A stretch of DNA of 64,000 nt from Ilex aquifolium (taxonomy: Eukaryota; Streptophyta; Magnoliopsida; Aquifoliales; Aquifoliaceae): contig OX637401.1 of NCBI GenBank assembly GCA_951799425.1, positions 33,715,780 through 33,779,779 on the forward strand. Reading direction: 5' to 3'. The position numbers and the translations under genes were made by a program. The notes below the pieces were generated by a model. That model saw only the letters and a list, made by a program, of their open reading frames with translations, was not told the DNA's origin and did no database searches. Shown here piece by piece: positions 39,487-53,876 of this stretch (the stretch's first letter is position 1; every line of letters begins with the position of its first letter).

Positions 39487-42136
39487 ATGGGAAATTACTT
39501 TTTTTTCCTAGTGGAGGGGATGGCCAACTATACCAAACTTCCATCACCATTTCGAACTTGTTAGAAGATGAATCACCAATTTTGATGTCAATATATTGGT
39601 TAGGGTTTCAAGTTCTCATTACAATGCCGCAAGAGTTAGCTCAATCCGAGTTCGGGAGAAAAAGTTATGTCCGATATACTATTTCATTTTAAAGGTGGAC
39701 TACTTATTACACCAAACTTGCGTTACTATAGAGCCCATGCTAGAGGATTTTTCATGACTTTTGATGTGAATAAAATGGTTAGGGATTCAAGAATTCTTTA
39801 CAATGCCGCAAGAATCATCTTATTTAGAGACCGGAGTAAAAAGTTATGTCAGAAATACTAAAGAATGGGAAATTACTTTTTTTTCCTAGTGGAGGGGATG
39901 GCCAACTATACCAAACTTCCATCACCATTTCGAACTTGTTAGAAGATGAATCACCAATTTTGATCTCAATATATTGGTTAGGGTTTCAAGTTCTCATTTC
40001 AATGCCGCAAGAGTTAGCTCAATCCGAGTTCGGGAGAAAAAGTTATGTCCGATATACTATTTCATTTTAAAGGAGGACTACTTATTACACCAAACTTGCG
40101 TTACAATAGAGCCCATGCTAGAGGATTTTTCATGACTTTTGATGTGAATAAAATGGTTAGGGATTCAAGAATTCTTTACAATGCAGCAAGAATCATCTTA
40201 ATCAGAGACCGGAGTAAAAAGTTATGTCCGAAATACTAAAGAATGGGAAATTACTTTTTTTTCCTAGTGGAGGGGAATGGCCAACTATACCAAACTTCCA
40301 TCTCCATTTCGAACTTGTTAGAAGGTGAATCACCAATTTTGATCTAAATATATTGGTTAGGGTTTCAATTTCTCATTTCAATGCCGCAAGAGTTAGCTCA
40401 ATCCGAGTTCGGGAGAAACAGTTATGTCCGATATACTATTTCATTTTAAAGGAGGACTACTTATTACATCAAACTTGCGTTACAATAGAGTCCATGCTAG
40501 AGGATTTTTCATGACTTTTGATGTGAATAAAATGGTTAGGGATTCAAGAATTCTTTACAATGCCGCAAGAATCATCTTAATCAGAGACCGGAGTAAAAAG
40601 TTATGTCAGAAATACTAAAGAATGGGAAATTACTTTTTTTTCCTAGTGGAGGGGAATGACCAACTATACCAAACTTCCATCACCATTTCGAACTTGTTAG
40701 AAGATGAATCACCAATTTTGATCTCAATATATTGGTTAGGGTTTGAAGTTCTCATTTCAATGCCGCAAGAGTTAGCTCAATCCGAGTTCGGGAGAAAAAG
40801 TTATGTCCGATATACTATTTCATTTTAAAGGTGGACTACTTATTACACCAAACTTGCGTTACAATAGAGCCCATGCTAGAGGATTTTTCATGACTTTTGA
40901 TGTGATTAAAATGGTTAGGGATTCAAGAATTCTTTACAATGCCGCAAGAATCATCTTATTCAGAGACCGGAGTAAAAAGTTATGTCCGAAATACTAAAGA
41001 ATGGGAAATTACTTTTTTTTCCTAGTGGAGGGGAATGACCAACTATACCAAACTTCCATCACCATTTCGAACTTGTTAGAAGATGAATCACCAATTTTGA
41101 TCTCAATATATTGGTTAGGGTTTCAAGTTCTCATTTCAATGCCGCAAGAGTTAGCTCAATCCGTGTTCGGGAGAAAAAGTTATGTCCGATATACTATTTC
41201 ATTTTAAAGGTGGACTACTTATTACACCAAACTTGCGTTACAATAGAGCCCATGCTAGAGCATTTTTCATGACTTTTGACGTGAATAAAATGGTTAGGGA
41301 TTCAAGAATTCTTTACAATGCCGCAAGAATCATCTTATTCAGAGACCGGAGTAAAAAGTTATGTCCGAAATACTAAAGAATGGGAAATTACTTTTTTTTC
41401 CTAGTGGAGGGGAATGACCAACTATACCAAACTTCCATCACCATTTCGAACTTGTTAGAAGATGAATCACCAATTTTGATCTCAATATATTGGTTAGGGT
41501 TTCAAGTTCTCATTTCAATGCCGCAAGAGTTAGCTCAATCCGAGTTCGGGAGAAAAAGTTATGTCCGATATACTATTTCATTTTAAAGGTGGACTACTTA
41601 TTACACCAAACTTGCGTTACAATAGAGCCCATGCTAGAGGATTTTTCATGACTTTTGATGTGAATAAAATGGTTAGGGATTCAAGAATTCTTTACAATGC
41701 CGCAAGAATCATCTTATTCAGAGACCGGAGTAAAAAGTTATGTCAGAAATACTAAAGAATGAGAAATTACTTTTGTTTCCTAGTGGAGGGGATGGCCAAC
41801 TATACCAAACTTCCATCACCATTTCGAACTTGTTAGAAGCTGAATCACCAATTTTGATCTCAATATATTGGTTAGGGTTTCAAGTTCTCATTTCAATGCC
41901 GCAAGAGTTAGCTCAATCCGAGTTCGGGAGAAAAAGTTATGTCCGATATACTATTTCATTTTAAAGGTGGACTACTTATTACACCAAACTTGCGTTACAA
42001 TAGAGCCCATGCTAGAGGATTTTTCATGACTTTTGATGTGATTAAAATGGTTAGGGATTCAAGAATTCTTTACAATGCCGCAAGAATCATCTTATTCAGA
42101 GACCGGAGTAAAAAGTTATGTCCGAAATACTAAAGA
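39487..42136 (+). repeat. HOR block of seven monomers (2650 bp), copy 2
   Basis: Monomer starts: 39487, 39865, 40243, 40622, 41001, 41380, 41759. Comparing this unit by eye with the one 2650 bp upstream I noticed one substitution, GATGTCAAT instead of GATCTCAAT near 39597. This is one of the two youngest-looking duplications in the window. Confidence 0.94.
41759..42136 (+). repeat. Hybrid monomer L plus GATTAAA half (also at 39109)
   Basis: Half A is type L (CTGAATC near 41840), but the unit runs into GATGTGATTAAA (near 42035) and ends in GTCCG, which otherwise follow an Xe monomer (37972, 43273, 47061, 48576). In the 4-monomer series L is followed by AAAAGAGCCC and a separate Xe. Fusing L to the Xe ending removes one monomer and turns a 4-monomer step into the 1136-bp, 3-monomer step seen from 41001 to 42137. 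Confidence 0.68.
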
Positions 42137-45100
42137 ATGGGAAATTACTTTTTTTTCCTAGTGGAGGGGAATGACCAACTATACCAAACTTCCATCACCA
42201 TTTCGAACTTGTTAGAAGATGAATCACCAATTTTGATCTCAATATATTGGTTAGGGTTTCAAGTTCTCATTTCAATGCCGCAAGAGTTAGCTCAATCCGT
42301 GTTCGGGAGAAAAAGTTATGTCCGATATACTATTTCATTTTAAAGGTGGACTACTTATTACACCAAACTTGCGTTACAATAGAGCCCATGCTAGAGCATT
42401 TTTCATGACTTTTGACGTGAATAAAATGGTTAGGGATTCAAGAATTCTTTACAATGCCGCAAGAATCATCTTATTCAGAGACCGGAGTAAAAAGTTATGT
42501 CCGAAATACTAAAGAATGGGAAATTACTTTTTTTTCCTAGTGGAGGGGAATGACCAACTATACCAAACTTCCATCACCATTTCGAACTTGTTAGAAGATG
42601 AATCACCAATTTTGATCTCAATATATTGGTTAGGGTTTCAAGTTCTCATTTCAATGCCGCAAGAGTTAGCTCAATCCGAGTTCGGGAGAAAAAGTTATGT
42701 CCGATATACTATTTCATTTTAAAGGTGGACTACTTATTACACCAAACTTGCGTTACAATAGAGCCCATGCTAGAGGATTTTTCATGACTTTTGATGTGAA
42801 TAAAATGGTTAGGGATTCAAGAATTCTTTACAATGCCGCAAGAATCATCTTATTCAGAGACCGGAGTAAAAAGTTATGTCAGAAATACTAAAGAATGAGA
42901 AATTACTTTTGTTTCCTAGTGGAGGGGATGGCCAACTATACCAAACTTCCATCACCATTTCGAACTTGTTAGAAGCTGAATCACCAATTTTGATCTCAAT
43001 ATATTGGTTAGGGTTTCAAGTTCTCATTTCAATGCCGCAAGAGTTAGCTCAATCCGAGTTCGGGAGAAAAAGTTATGTCCGATATACTATTTCATTTTAA
43101 AGGTGGACTACTTATTACACCAAACTTGCGTTACAAAAGAGCCCATGCTAGAGGATTTTTCATGACTTTTGATGTGAATAAAATGGTTAGGGATTCAAGA
43201 ATTCTTTACAATGCAGCAAGAATCATCTTAATCAGAGACCGGAGTAAAAAGTTATGTCAGAAATACTAAAGAATGGGAAATTACTTTTTTTTCCTAGTGG
43301 AGGGGAATGACCAACTATACCAAACTTCCATCACCATTTCGAACTTGTTAGAAGATGAATCACCAATTTTGATCTCAATATATTGGTTAGGGTTTCAAGT
43401 TCTCATTTCAATGCCGCAAGAGTTAGCTCAATCCGAGTTCGGGAGAAAAAGTTATGTCCGATATACTATTTCATTTTAAAGGTGGACTACTTATTACACC
43501 AAACTTGCGTTACAATAGAGCCCATGCTAGAGGATTTTTCATGACTTTTGATGTGATTAAAATGGTTAGGGATTCAAGAATTCTTTACAATGCCGCAAGA
43601 ATCATCTTATTCAGAGACCGGAGTAAAAAGTTATGTCCGAAATACTAAAGAATGGGAAATTACTTTTTTTTCCTAGTGGAGGGGAATGACCAACTATACC
43701 AAACTTCCATCACCATTTCGAACTTGTTAGAAGATGAATCACCAATTTTGATCTCAATATATTGGTTAGGGTTTCAAGTTCTCATTTCAATGCCGCAAGA
43801 GTTAGCTCAATCCGTGTTCGGGAGAAAAAGTTATGTCCGATATACTATTTCATTTTAAAGGTGGACTACTTATTACACCAAACTTGCGTTACAATAGAGC
43901 CCATGCTAGAGCATTTTTCATGACTTTTGACGTGAATAAAATGGTTAGGGATTCAAGAATTCTTTACAATGCCGCAAGAATCATCTTATTCAGAGACCGG
44001 AGTAAAAAGTTATGTCCGAAATACTAAAGAATGGGAAATTACTTTTTTTTCCTAGTGGAGGGGAATGACCAACTATACCAAACTTCCATCACCATTTCGA
44101 ACTTGTTAGAAGATGAATCACCAATTTTGATCTCAATATATTGGTTAGGGTTTCAAGTTCTCATTTCAATGCCGCAAGAGTTAGCTCAATCCGAGTTCGG
44201 GAGAAAAAGTTATGTCCGATATACTATTTCATTTTAAAGGTGGACTACTTATTACACCAAACTTGCGTTACAATAGAGCCCATGCTAGAAGATTTTTCAT
44301 GACTTTTGATGTGAATAAAATGGTTAGGGATTCAAGAATTCTTTACAATGCCGCAAGAATCATCTTATTCAGAGACCGGAGTAAAAAGTTATGTCAGAAA
44401 TACTAAAGAATGAGAAATTACTTTTGTTTCCTAGTGGAGGGGATGGCCAACTATACCAAACTTCCATCACCATTTCGAACTTGTTAGAAGCTGAATCACC
44501 AATTTTGATCTCAATATATTGGTTAGGGTTTCAAGTTCTCATTTCAATGCCGCAAGAGTTAGCTCAATCCGAGTTCGGGAGAAAAAGTTATGTCCGATAT
44601 ACTATTTCATTTTAAAGGTGGACTACTTATTACACCAAACTTGCGTTACAAAAGAGCCCATGCTAGAGGATTTTTCATGACTTTTGATGTGAATAAAATG
44701 GTTAGGGATTCAAGAATTCTTTACAATGCAGCAAGAATCATCTTAATCAGAGACCGGAGTAAAAAGTTATGTCAGAAATACTAAAGAATGGGAAATTACT
44801 TTTTTTTCCTAGTGGAGGGGAATGACCAACTATACCAAACTTCCATCACCATTTCGAACTTGTTAGAAGATGAATCACCAATTTTGATCTCAATATATTG
44901 GTTAGGGTTTCAAGTTCTCATTTCAATGCCGCAAGAGTTAGCTCAATCCGAGTTCGGGAGAAAAAGTTATGTCCGATATACTATTTCATTTTAAAGGTGG
45001 ACTACTTATTACACCAAACTTGCGTTACAAAAGAGCCCATGCTAGAGGATTTTTCATGACTTTTGATGTGAATAAAATGGTTAGGGATTCAAGAATTCTT

Positions 45101-47060
45101 TACAATGCAGCAAGAATCATCTTAATCAGAGACCGGAGTAAAAAGTTATGTCAGAAATACTAAAGAATGGGAAATTACTTTTTTTTCCTAGTGGAGGGGA
45201 ATGACCAACTATACCAAACTTCCATCACCATTTCGAACTTGTTAGAAGATGAATCACCAATTTTGATCTCAATATATTGGTTAGGGTTTCAAGTTCTCAT
45301 TTCAATGCCGCAAGAGTTAGCTCAATCCGAGTTCGGGAGAAAAAGTTATGTCCGATATACTATTTCATTTTAAAGGTGGACTACTTATTACACCAAACTT
45401 GCGTTACAATAGAGCCCATGCTAGAGGATTTTTCATGACTTTTGATGTGAATAAAATGGTTAGGGATTCAAGAATTCTTTACAATGCAGCAAGAATCATC
45501 TTAATCAGAGACCGGAGTAAAAAGTTATGTCAGAAATACTAAAGAATGGGAAATTACTTTTTTTTCCTAGTGGAGGGGAATGACCAACTATACCAAACTT
45601 CCATCACCATTTCGAACTTGTTAGAAGATGAATCACCAATTTTGATCTCAATATATTGGTTAGGGTTTCAAGTTCTCATTTCAATGCCGCAAGAGTTAGC
45701 TCAATCCGAGTTCGGGAGAAAAAGTTATGTCCGATATACTATTTCATTTTAAAGGTGGACTACTTATTACACCAAACTTGCGTTACAATAGAGCCCATGC
45801 TAGAGGATTTTTCATGACTTTTGATGTGAATAAAATGGTTAGGGATTCAAGAATTCTTTACAATGCCGCAAGAATCATCTTATTCAGAGACCGGAGTAAA
45901 AAGTTATGTCCGAAATACTAAAGAATGGGAAATTACTTTTTTTTCCTAGTGGAGGGGAATGACCAACTATACCAAACTTCCATCACCATTTCGAACTTGT
46001 TAGAAGATGAATCACCAATTTTGATCTCAATATATTGGTTAGGGTTTCAAGTTCTCATTTCAATGCCGCAAGAGTTAGCTCAATCCGTGTTCGGGAGAAA
46101 AAGTTATGTCCGATATACTATTTCATTTTAAAGGTGGACTACTTATTACACCAAACTTGCGTTACAATAGAGCCCATGCTAGAGGATTTTTCATGACTTT
46201 TGATGTGAATAAAATGGTTAGGGATTCAAGAATTCTTTACAATGCCGCAAGAATCATCTTATTCAGAGACCGGAGTAAAAAGTTATGTCCGAAATACTAA
46301 AGAATGGGAAATTACTTTTTTTTCCTAGTGGAGGGGAATGACCAACTATACCAAACTTCCATCACCATTTCGAACTTGTTAGAAGATGAATCACCAATTT
46401 TGATCTCAATATATTGGTTAGGGTTTCAAGTTCTCATTTCAATGCCGCAAGAGTTAGCTCAATCCGTGTTCGGGAGAAAAAGTTATGTCCGATATACTAT
46501 TTCATTTTAAAGGTGGACTACTTATTACACCAAACTTGCGTTACAATAGAGCCCATGCTAGAGGATTTTTCATGACTTTTGATGTGAATAAAATGGTTAG
46601 GGATTCAAGAATTCTTTACAATGCCGCAAGAATCATCTTATTCAGAGACCGGAGTAAAAAGTTATGTCAGAAATACTAAAGAATGAGAAATTACTTTTGT
46701 TTCCTAGTGGAGGGGATGGCCAACTATACCAAACTTCCATCACCATTTCGAACTTGTTAGAAGCTGAATCACCAATTTTGATCTCAATATATTGGTTAGG
46801 GTTTCAAGTTCTCATTTCAATGCCGCAAGAGTTAGCTCAATCCGAGTTCGGGAGAAAAAGTTATGTCCGATATACTATTTCATTTTAAAGGTGGACTACT
46901 TATTACACCAAACTTGCGTTACAAAAGAGCCCATGCTAGAGGATTTTTCATGACTTTTGATGTGAATAAAATGGTTAGGGATTCAAGAATTCTTTACAAT
47001 GCAGCAAGAATCATCTTAATCAGAGACCGGAGTAAAAAGTTATGTCCGAAATACTAAAGA
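42137..47060 (+). repeat. Three-/four-monomer HOR block with an Xe expansion
   Basis: Monomer starts: 42137, 42516, 42895; 43273, 43652, 44031, 44410; 44788, 45167, 45546, 45925, 46304, 46683. The core order is Xe(GATTAAA) X(GAGCATTTTTC) Xe L(ACAAAAGAGCCC). From 44788 three Xe copies follow one another. Their half-B marks drop stepwise: ACAAAAGAGCCC at 44788, plain ACAATAGAGCCC with ATGCAGC at 45167, then ATGCCGC at 45546. After them come two X copies and an L. The segment 45167-46682 recurs 4924 bp later at 50091. Confidence 0.87.
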
Positions 47061-50000
47061 ATGGGAAATTACTTTTTTTTCCTAGTGGAGGGGAATGACC
47101 AACTATACCAAACTTCCATCACCATTTCGAACTTGTTAGAAGATGAATCACCAATTTTGATCTCAATATATTGGTTAGGGTTTCAAGTTCTCATTTCAAT
47201 GCCGCAAGAGTTAGCTCAATCCGAGTTCGGGAGAAAAAGTTATGTCCGATATACTATTTCATTTTAAAGGTGGACTACTTATTACACCAAACTTGCGTTA
47301 CAATAGAGCCCATGCTAGAGGATTTTTCATGACTTTTGATGTGATTAAAATGGTTAGGGATTCAAGAATTCTTTACAATGCCGCAAGAATCATCTTATTC
47401 AGAGACCGGAGTAAAAAGTTATGTCCGAAATACTAAAGAATGGGAAATTACTTTTTTTTCCTAGTGGAGGGGAATGACCAACTATACCAAACTTCCATCA
47501 CCATTTCGAACTTGTTAGAAGATGAATCACCAATTTTGATCTCAATATATTGGTTAGGGTTTCAAGTTCTCATTTCAATGCCGCAAGAGTTAGCTCAATC
47601 CGTGTTCGGGAGAAAAAGTTATGTCCGATATACTATTTCATTTTAAAGGTGGACTACTTATTACACCAAACTTGCGTTACAATAGAGCCCATGCTAAAGC
47701 ATTTTTCATGACTTTTGACGTGAATAAAATGGTTAGGGATTCAAGAATTCTTTACAATGCCGCAAGAATCATCTTATTCAGAGACCGGAGTAAAAAGTTA
47801 TGTCCGAAATACTAAAGAATGGGAAATTACTTTTTTTTCCTAGTGGAGGGGAATGACCAACTATACCAAACTTCCATCACCATTTCGAACTTGTTAGAAG
47901 ATGAATCACCAATTTTGATCTCAATATATTGGTTAGGGTTTCAAGTTCTCATTTCAATGCCGCAAGAGTTAGCTCAATCCGAGTTCGGGAGAAAAAGTTA
48001 TGTCCGATATACTATTTCATTTTAAAGGTGGACTACTTATTACACCAAACTTGCGTTACAATAGAGCCCATGCTAGAAGATTTTTCATGACTTTTGATGT
48101 GAATAAAATGGTTAGGGATTCAAGAATTCTTTACAATGCCGCAAGAATCATCTTATTCAGAGACCGGAGTAAAAAGTTATGTCAGAAATACTAAAGAATG
48201 AGAAATTACTTTTGTTTCCTAGTGGAGGGGATGGCCAACTATACCAAACTTCCATCACCATTTCGAACTTGTTAGAAGCTGAATCACCAATTTTGATCTC
48301 AATATATTGGTTAGGGTTTCAAGTTCTCATTTGAATGCCGCAAGAGTTAGCTCAATCCGAGTTCGGGAGAAAAAGTTATGTCCGATATACTATTTCATTT
48401 TAAAGGTGGACTACTTATTACACCAAACTTGCGTTACAAAAGAGCCCATGCTAGAGGATTTTTCATGACTTTTGATGTGAATAAAATGGTTAGGGATTCA
48501 AGAATTCTTTACAATGCAGCAAGAATCATCTTAATCAGAGACCGGAGTAAAAAGTTATGTCAGAAATACTAAAGAATGGGAAATTACTTTTTTTTCCTAG
48601 TGGAGGGGAATGACCAACTATACCAAACTTCCATCACCATTTCGAACTTGTTAGAAGATGAATCACCAATTTTGATCTCAATATATTGGTTAGGGTTTCA
48701 AGTTCTCATTTCAATGCCGCAAGAGTTAGCTCAATCCGAGTTCGGGAGAAAAAGTTATGTCCGATATACTATTTCATTTTAAAGGTGGACTACTTATTAC
48801 ACCAAACTTGCGTTACAATAGAGCCCATGCTAGAGGATTTTTCATGACTTTTGATGTGATTAAAATGGTTAGGGATTCAAGAATTCTTTACAATGCCGCA
48901 AGAATCATCTTATTCAGAGACCGGAGTAAAAAGTTATGTCCGAAATACTAAAGAATGGGAAATTACTTTTTTTTCCTAGTGGAGGGGAATGACCAACTAT
49001 ACCAAACTTCCATCACCATTTCGAACTTGTTAGAAGATGAATCACCAATTTTGATCTCAATATATTGGTTAGGGTTTCAAGTTCTCATTTCAATGCCGCA
49101 AGAGTTAGCTCAATCCGTGTTCGGGAGAAAAAGTTATGTCCGATATACTATTTCATTTTAAAGGTGGACTACTTATTACACCAAACTTGCGTTACAATAG
49201 AGCCCATGCTAAAGCATTTTTCATGACTTTTGACGTGAATAAAATGGTTAGGGATTCAAGAATTCTTTACAATGCCGCAAGAATCATCTTATTCAGAGAC
49301 CGGAGTAAAAAGTTATGTCCGAAATACTAAAGAATGGGAAATTACTTTTTTTTCCTAGTGGAGGGGAATGACCAACTATACCAAACTTCCATCACCATTT
49401 CGAACTTGTTAGAAGATGAATCACCAATTTTGATCTCAATATATTGGTTAGGGTTTCAAGTTCTCATTTCAATGCCGCAAGAGTTAGCTCAATCCGAGTT
49501 CGGGAGAAAAAGTTATGTCCGATATACTATTTCATTTTAAAGGTGGACTACTTATTACACCAAACTTGCGTTACAATAGAGCCCATGCTAGAAGATTTTT
49601 CATGACTTTTGATGTGAATAAAATGGTTAGGGATTCAAGAATTCTTTACAATGCCGCAAGAATCATCTTATTCAGAGACCGGAGTAAAAAGTTATGTCAG
49701 AAATACTAAAGAATGAGAAATTACTTTTGTTTCCTAGTGGAGGGGATGGCCAACTATACCAAACTTCCATCACCATTTCGAACTTGTTAGAAGCTGAATC
49801 ACCAATTTTGATCTCAATATATTGGTTAGGGTTTCAAGTTCTCATTTCAATGCCGCAAGAGTTAGCTCAATCCGAGTTCGGGAGAAAAAGTTATGTCCGA
49901 TATACTATTTCATTTTAAAGGTGGACTACTTATTACACCAAACTTGCGTTACAAAAGAGCCCATGCTAGAGGATTTTTCATGACTTTTGATGTGAATAAA

Positions 50001-50090
50001 ATGGTTAGGGATTCAAGAATTCTTTACAATGCAGCAAGAATCATCTTAATCAGAGACCGGAGTAAAAAGTTATGTCAGAAATACTAAAGA
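47061..50090 (+). repeat. HOR block of four monomers (1515 bp), two copies
   Basis: Units 47061-48575 and 48576-50090; monomer starts 47061, 47440, 47819, 48198; 48576, 48955, 49334, 49713. Order Xe(GATTAAA) X(GCTAAAGCATTT) Xe(GCTAGAAGATTT) L(ACAAAAGAGCCC). By eye I noticed one difference between the two units, TTTGAATG near 48331 instead of TTTCAATG. The GCTAAAGC mark derives from the GCTAGAGC seen upstream at 43652, so this pair is younger than the 43273 unit. Confidence 0.92.
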
Positions 50091-51606
50091 ATGGGAAATT
50101 ACTTTTTTTTCCTAGTGGAGGGGAATGACCAACTATACCAAACTTCCATCACCATTTCGAACTTGTTAGAAGATGAATCACCAATTTTGATCTCAATATA
50201 TTGGTTAGGGTTTCAAGTTCTCATTTCAATGCCGCAAGAGTTAGCTCAATCCGAGTTCGGGAGAAAAAGTTATGTCCGATATACTATTTCATTTTAAAGG
50301 TGGACTACTTATTACACCAAACTTGCGTTACAATAGAGCCCATGCTAGAGGATTTTTCATGACTTTTGATGTGAATAAAATGGTTAGGGATTCAAGAATT
50401 CTTTACAATGCAGCAAGAATCATCTTAATCAGAGACCGGAGTAAAAAGTTATGTCAGAAATACTAAAGAATGGGAAATTACTTTTTTTTCCTAGTGGAGG
50501 GGAATGACCAACTATACCAAACTTCCATCACCATTTCGAACTTGTTAGAAGATGAATCACCAATTTTGATCTCAATATATTGGTTAGGGTTTCAAGTTCT
50601 CATTTCAATGCCGCAAGAGTTAGCTCAATCCGAGTTCGGGAGAAAAAGTTATGTCCGATATACTATTTCATTTTAAAGGTGGACTACTTATTACACCAAA
50701 CTTGCGTTACAATAGAGCCCATGCTAGAGGATTTTTCATGACTTTTGATGTGAATAAAATGGTTAGGGATTCAAGAATTCTTTACAATGCCGCAAGAATC
50801 ATCTTATTCAGAGACCGGAGTAAAAAGTTATGTCCGAAATACTAAAGAATGGGAAATTACTTTTTTTTCCTAGTGGAGGGGAATGACCAACTATACCAAA
50901 CTTCCATCACCATTTCGAACTTGTTAGAAGATGAATCACCAATTTTGATCTCAATATATTGGTTAGGGTTTCAAGTTCTCATTTCAATGCCGCAAGAGTT
51001 AGCTCAATCCGTGTTCGGGAGAAAAAGTTATGTCCGATATACTATTTCATTTTAAAGGTGGACTACTTATTACACCAAACTTGCGTTACAATAGAGCCCA
51101 TGCTAGAGGATTTTTCATGACTTTTGATGTGAATAAAATGGTTAGGGATTCAAGAATTCTTTACAATGCCGCAAGAATCATCTTATTCAGAGACCGGAGT
51201 AAAAAGTTATGTCCGAAATACTAAAGAATGGGAAATTACTTTTTTTTCCTAGTGGAGGGGAATGACCAACTATACCAAACTTCCATCACCATTTCGAACT
51301 TGTTAGAAGATGAATCACCAATTTTGATCTCAATATATTGGTTAGGGTTTCAAGTTCTCATTTCAATGCCGCAAGAGTTAGCTCAATCCGTGTTCGGGAG
51401 AAAAAGTTATGTCCGATATACTATTTCATTTTAAAGGTGGACTACTTATTACACCAAACTTGCGTTACAATAGAGCCCATGCTAGAGGATTTTTCATGAC
51501 TTTTGATGTGAATAAAATGGTTAGGGATTCAAGAATTCTTTACAATGCCGCAAGAATCATCTTATTCAGAGACCGGAGTAAAAAGTTATGTCAGAAATAC
51601 TAAAGA
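50091..51606 (+). repeat. Xe Xe X X segment, copy of 45167-46682
   Basis: Monomer starts: 50091, 50470, 50849, 51228. Types and endings match 45167, 45546, 45925 and 46304 at a 4924-bp (13-monomer) distance. The following monomer is L upstream (46683) but Lg here (51607). The register therefore changes at this point. Confidence 0.85.
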
Positions 51607-53876
51607 ATGAGAAATTACTTTTGTTTCCTAGTGGAGGGGATGGCCAACTATACCAAACTTCCATCACCATTTCGAACTTGTTAGAAGGTGAATCACCAAT
51701 TTTGATCTCAATATATTGGTTAGGGTTTCAAGTTCTCTTTACAATGCTGCAAGAGTTAGCTCAATCCGAGTTCGGGAGAAAAAGTTATGTCCGATATACT
51801 ATTTCATTTTAAAGGAGGACTACTTATTACACCAAACTTGCGTTACAATAGAGCCCATGCTAGAGGATTTTTCATGACTTTTGATATGAATAAAATGGTT
51901 AGTGATTCAAGAATTCATTACAATGCCGCAAGAATCATCTTATTTAGAGACCGGAGTAAAAAGTTATGTCAGAAATACTAAAGAATGGGAAATTACTTTT
52001 TTTTCCTAGTGGAGGGGATGGCCAACTATACCAAACTTCCATCACCATTTCGAACTTGTTAGAAGATGAATCACCAATTTTGATCTCAATATATTGGTTA
52101 GGGTTTCAAGTTCTCATTTCAATGCCGCAAGAGTTAGCTCAATCCGAGTTCGGGAGAAAAAGTTATGTCCGATATACTATTTCATTTTAAAGGAGGACTA
52201 CTTATTACACCAAACTTGCGTTACAATAGAGCCCATGCTAGAGGATTTTTCATGACTTTTGATGTGAATAAAATGGTTAGGGATTCAAGAATTCTTTACA
52301 ATACAGCAAGAATCATCTTAATCAGAGACCGGAGTAAAAAGTTATGTCCGAAATACTAAAGAATGGGAAATTACTTTTTTTTCCTAGTGGAGGGGAATGG
52401 CCAACTATACCAAACTTCCATCTCCATTTCGAACTTGTTAGAAGATGAATCACCAATTTTGATCTAAATATATTGGTTAGGGTTTCAATTTCTCATTTCA
52501 ATGCCGCAAGAGTTAGCTCAATCCGAGTTCGGGAGAAACAGTTATGTCCGATATACTATTTCATTTTAAAGGAGGACTACTTATTACATCAAACTTGCGT
52601 TACAATAGAGTCCATGCTAGAGGATTTTTCATGACTTTTGATGTGAATAAAATGGTTAGGGATTCAAGAATTCTTTACAATGCCGCAAGAATCATCTTAA
52701 TCAGAGACCGGAGTAAAAAGTTATGTCAGAAATACTAAAGAATGAGAAATTACTTTTGTTTCCTAGTGGAGGGGATGGCCAACTATACCAAACTTCCATC
52801 ACCATTTCGAACTTGTTAGAAGGTGAATCACCAATTTTGATCTCAATATATTGGTTAGGGTTTCAAGTTCTCTTTACAATGCTGCAAGAGTTAGCTCAAT
52901 CCGAGTTCGGGAGAAAAAGTTATGTCCGATATACTATTTCATTTTAAAGGAGGACTACTTATTACACCAAACTTGCGTTACAATAGAGCCCATGCTAGAG
53001 GATTTTTCATGACTTTTGATATGAATAAAATGGTTAGTGATTCAAGAATTCATTACAATGCCGCAAGAATCATCTTATTTAGAGACCGGAGTAAAAAGTT
53101 ATGTCAGAAATACTAAAGAATGGGAAATTACTTTTTTTTCCTAGTGGAGGGGATGGCCAACTATACCAAACTTCCATCACCATTTCGAACTTGTTAGAAG
53201 ATGAATCACCAATTTTGATCTCAATATATTGGTTAGGGTTTCAAGTTCTCATTTCAATGCCGCAAGAGTTAGCTCAATCCGAGTTCGGGAGAAAAAGTTA
53301 TGTCCGATATACTATTTCATTTTAAAGGAGGACTACTTATTACACCAAACTTGCGTTACAATAGAGCCCATGCTAGAGGATTTTTCATGACTTTTGATGT
53401 GAATAAAATGGTTAGGGATTCAAGAATTCTTTACAATGCAGCAAGAATCATCTTAATCAGAGACCGGAGTAAAAAGTTATGTCCGAAATACTAAAGAATG
53501 GGAAATTACTTTTTTTTCCTAGTGGAGGGGAATGGCCAACTATACCAAACTTCCATCTCCATTTCGAACTTGTTAGAAGATGAATCACCAATTTTGATCT
53601 AAATATATTGGTTAGGGTTTCAATTTCTCATTTCAATGCCGCAAGAGTTAGCTCAATCCGAGTTCGGGAGAAACAGTTATGTCCGATATACTATTTCATT
53701 TTAAAGGAGGACTACTTATTACATCAAACTTGCGTTACAATAGAGTCCATGCTAGAGGATTTTTCATGACTTTTGATGTGAATAAAATGGTTAGGGATTC
53801 AAGAATTCTTTACAATGCCGCAAGAATCATCTTAATCAGAGACCGGAGTAAAAAGTTATGTCAGAAATACTAAAGA
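51607..53876 (+). repeat. HOR block of three monomers (1135 bp), two copies
   Basis: Units 51607-52741 and 52742-53876, order Lg G S (51607, 51985, 52363; 52742, 53120, 53498). Lg has CTCTTTACAATGCTGC; both copies share GTTAGTGATTC in the following half A. A private ATACAGC occurs near 52302 in the first unit. Confidence 0.9.
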
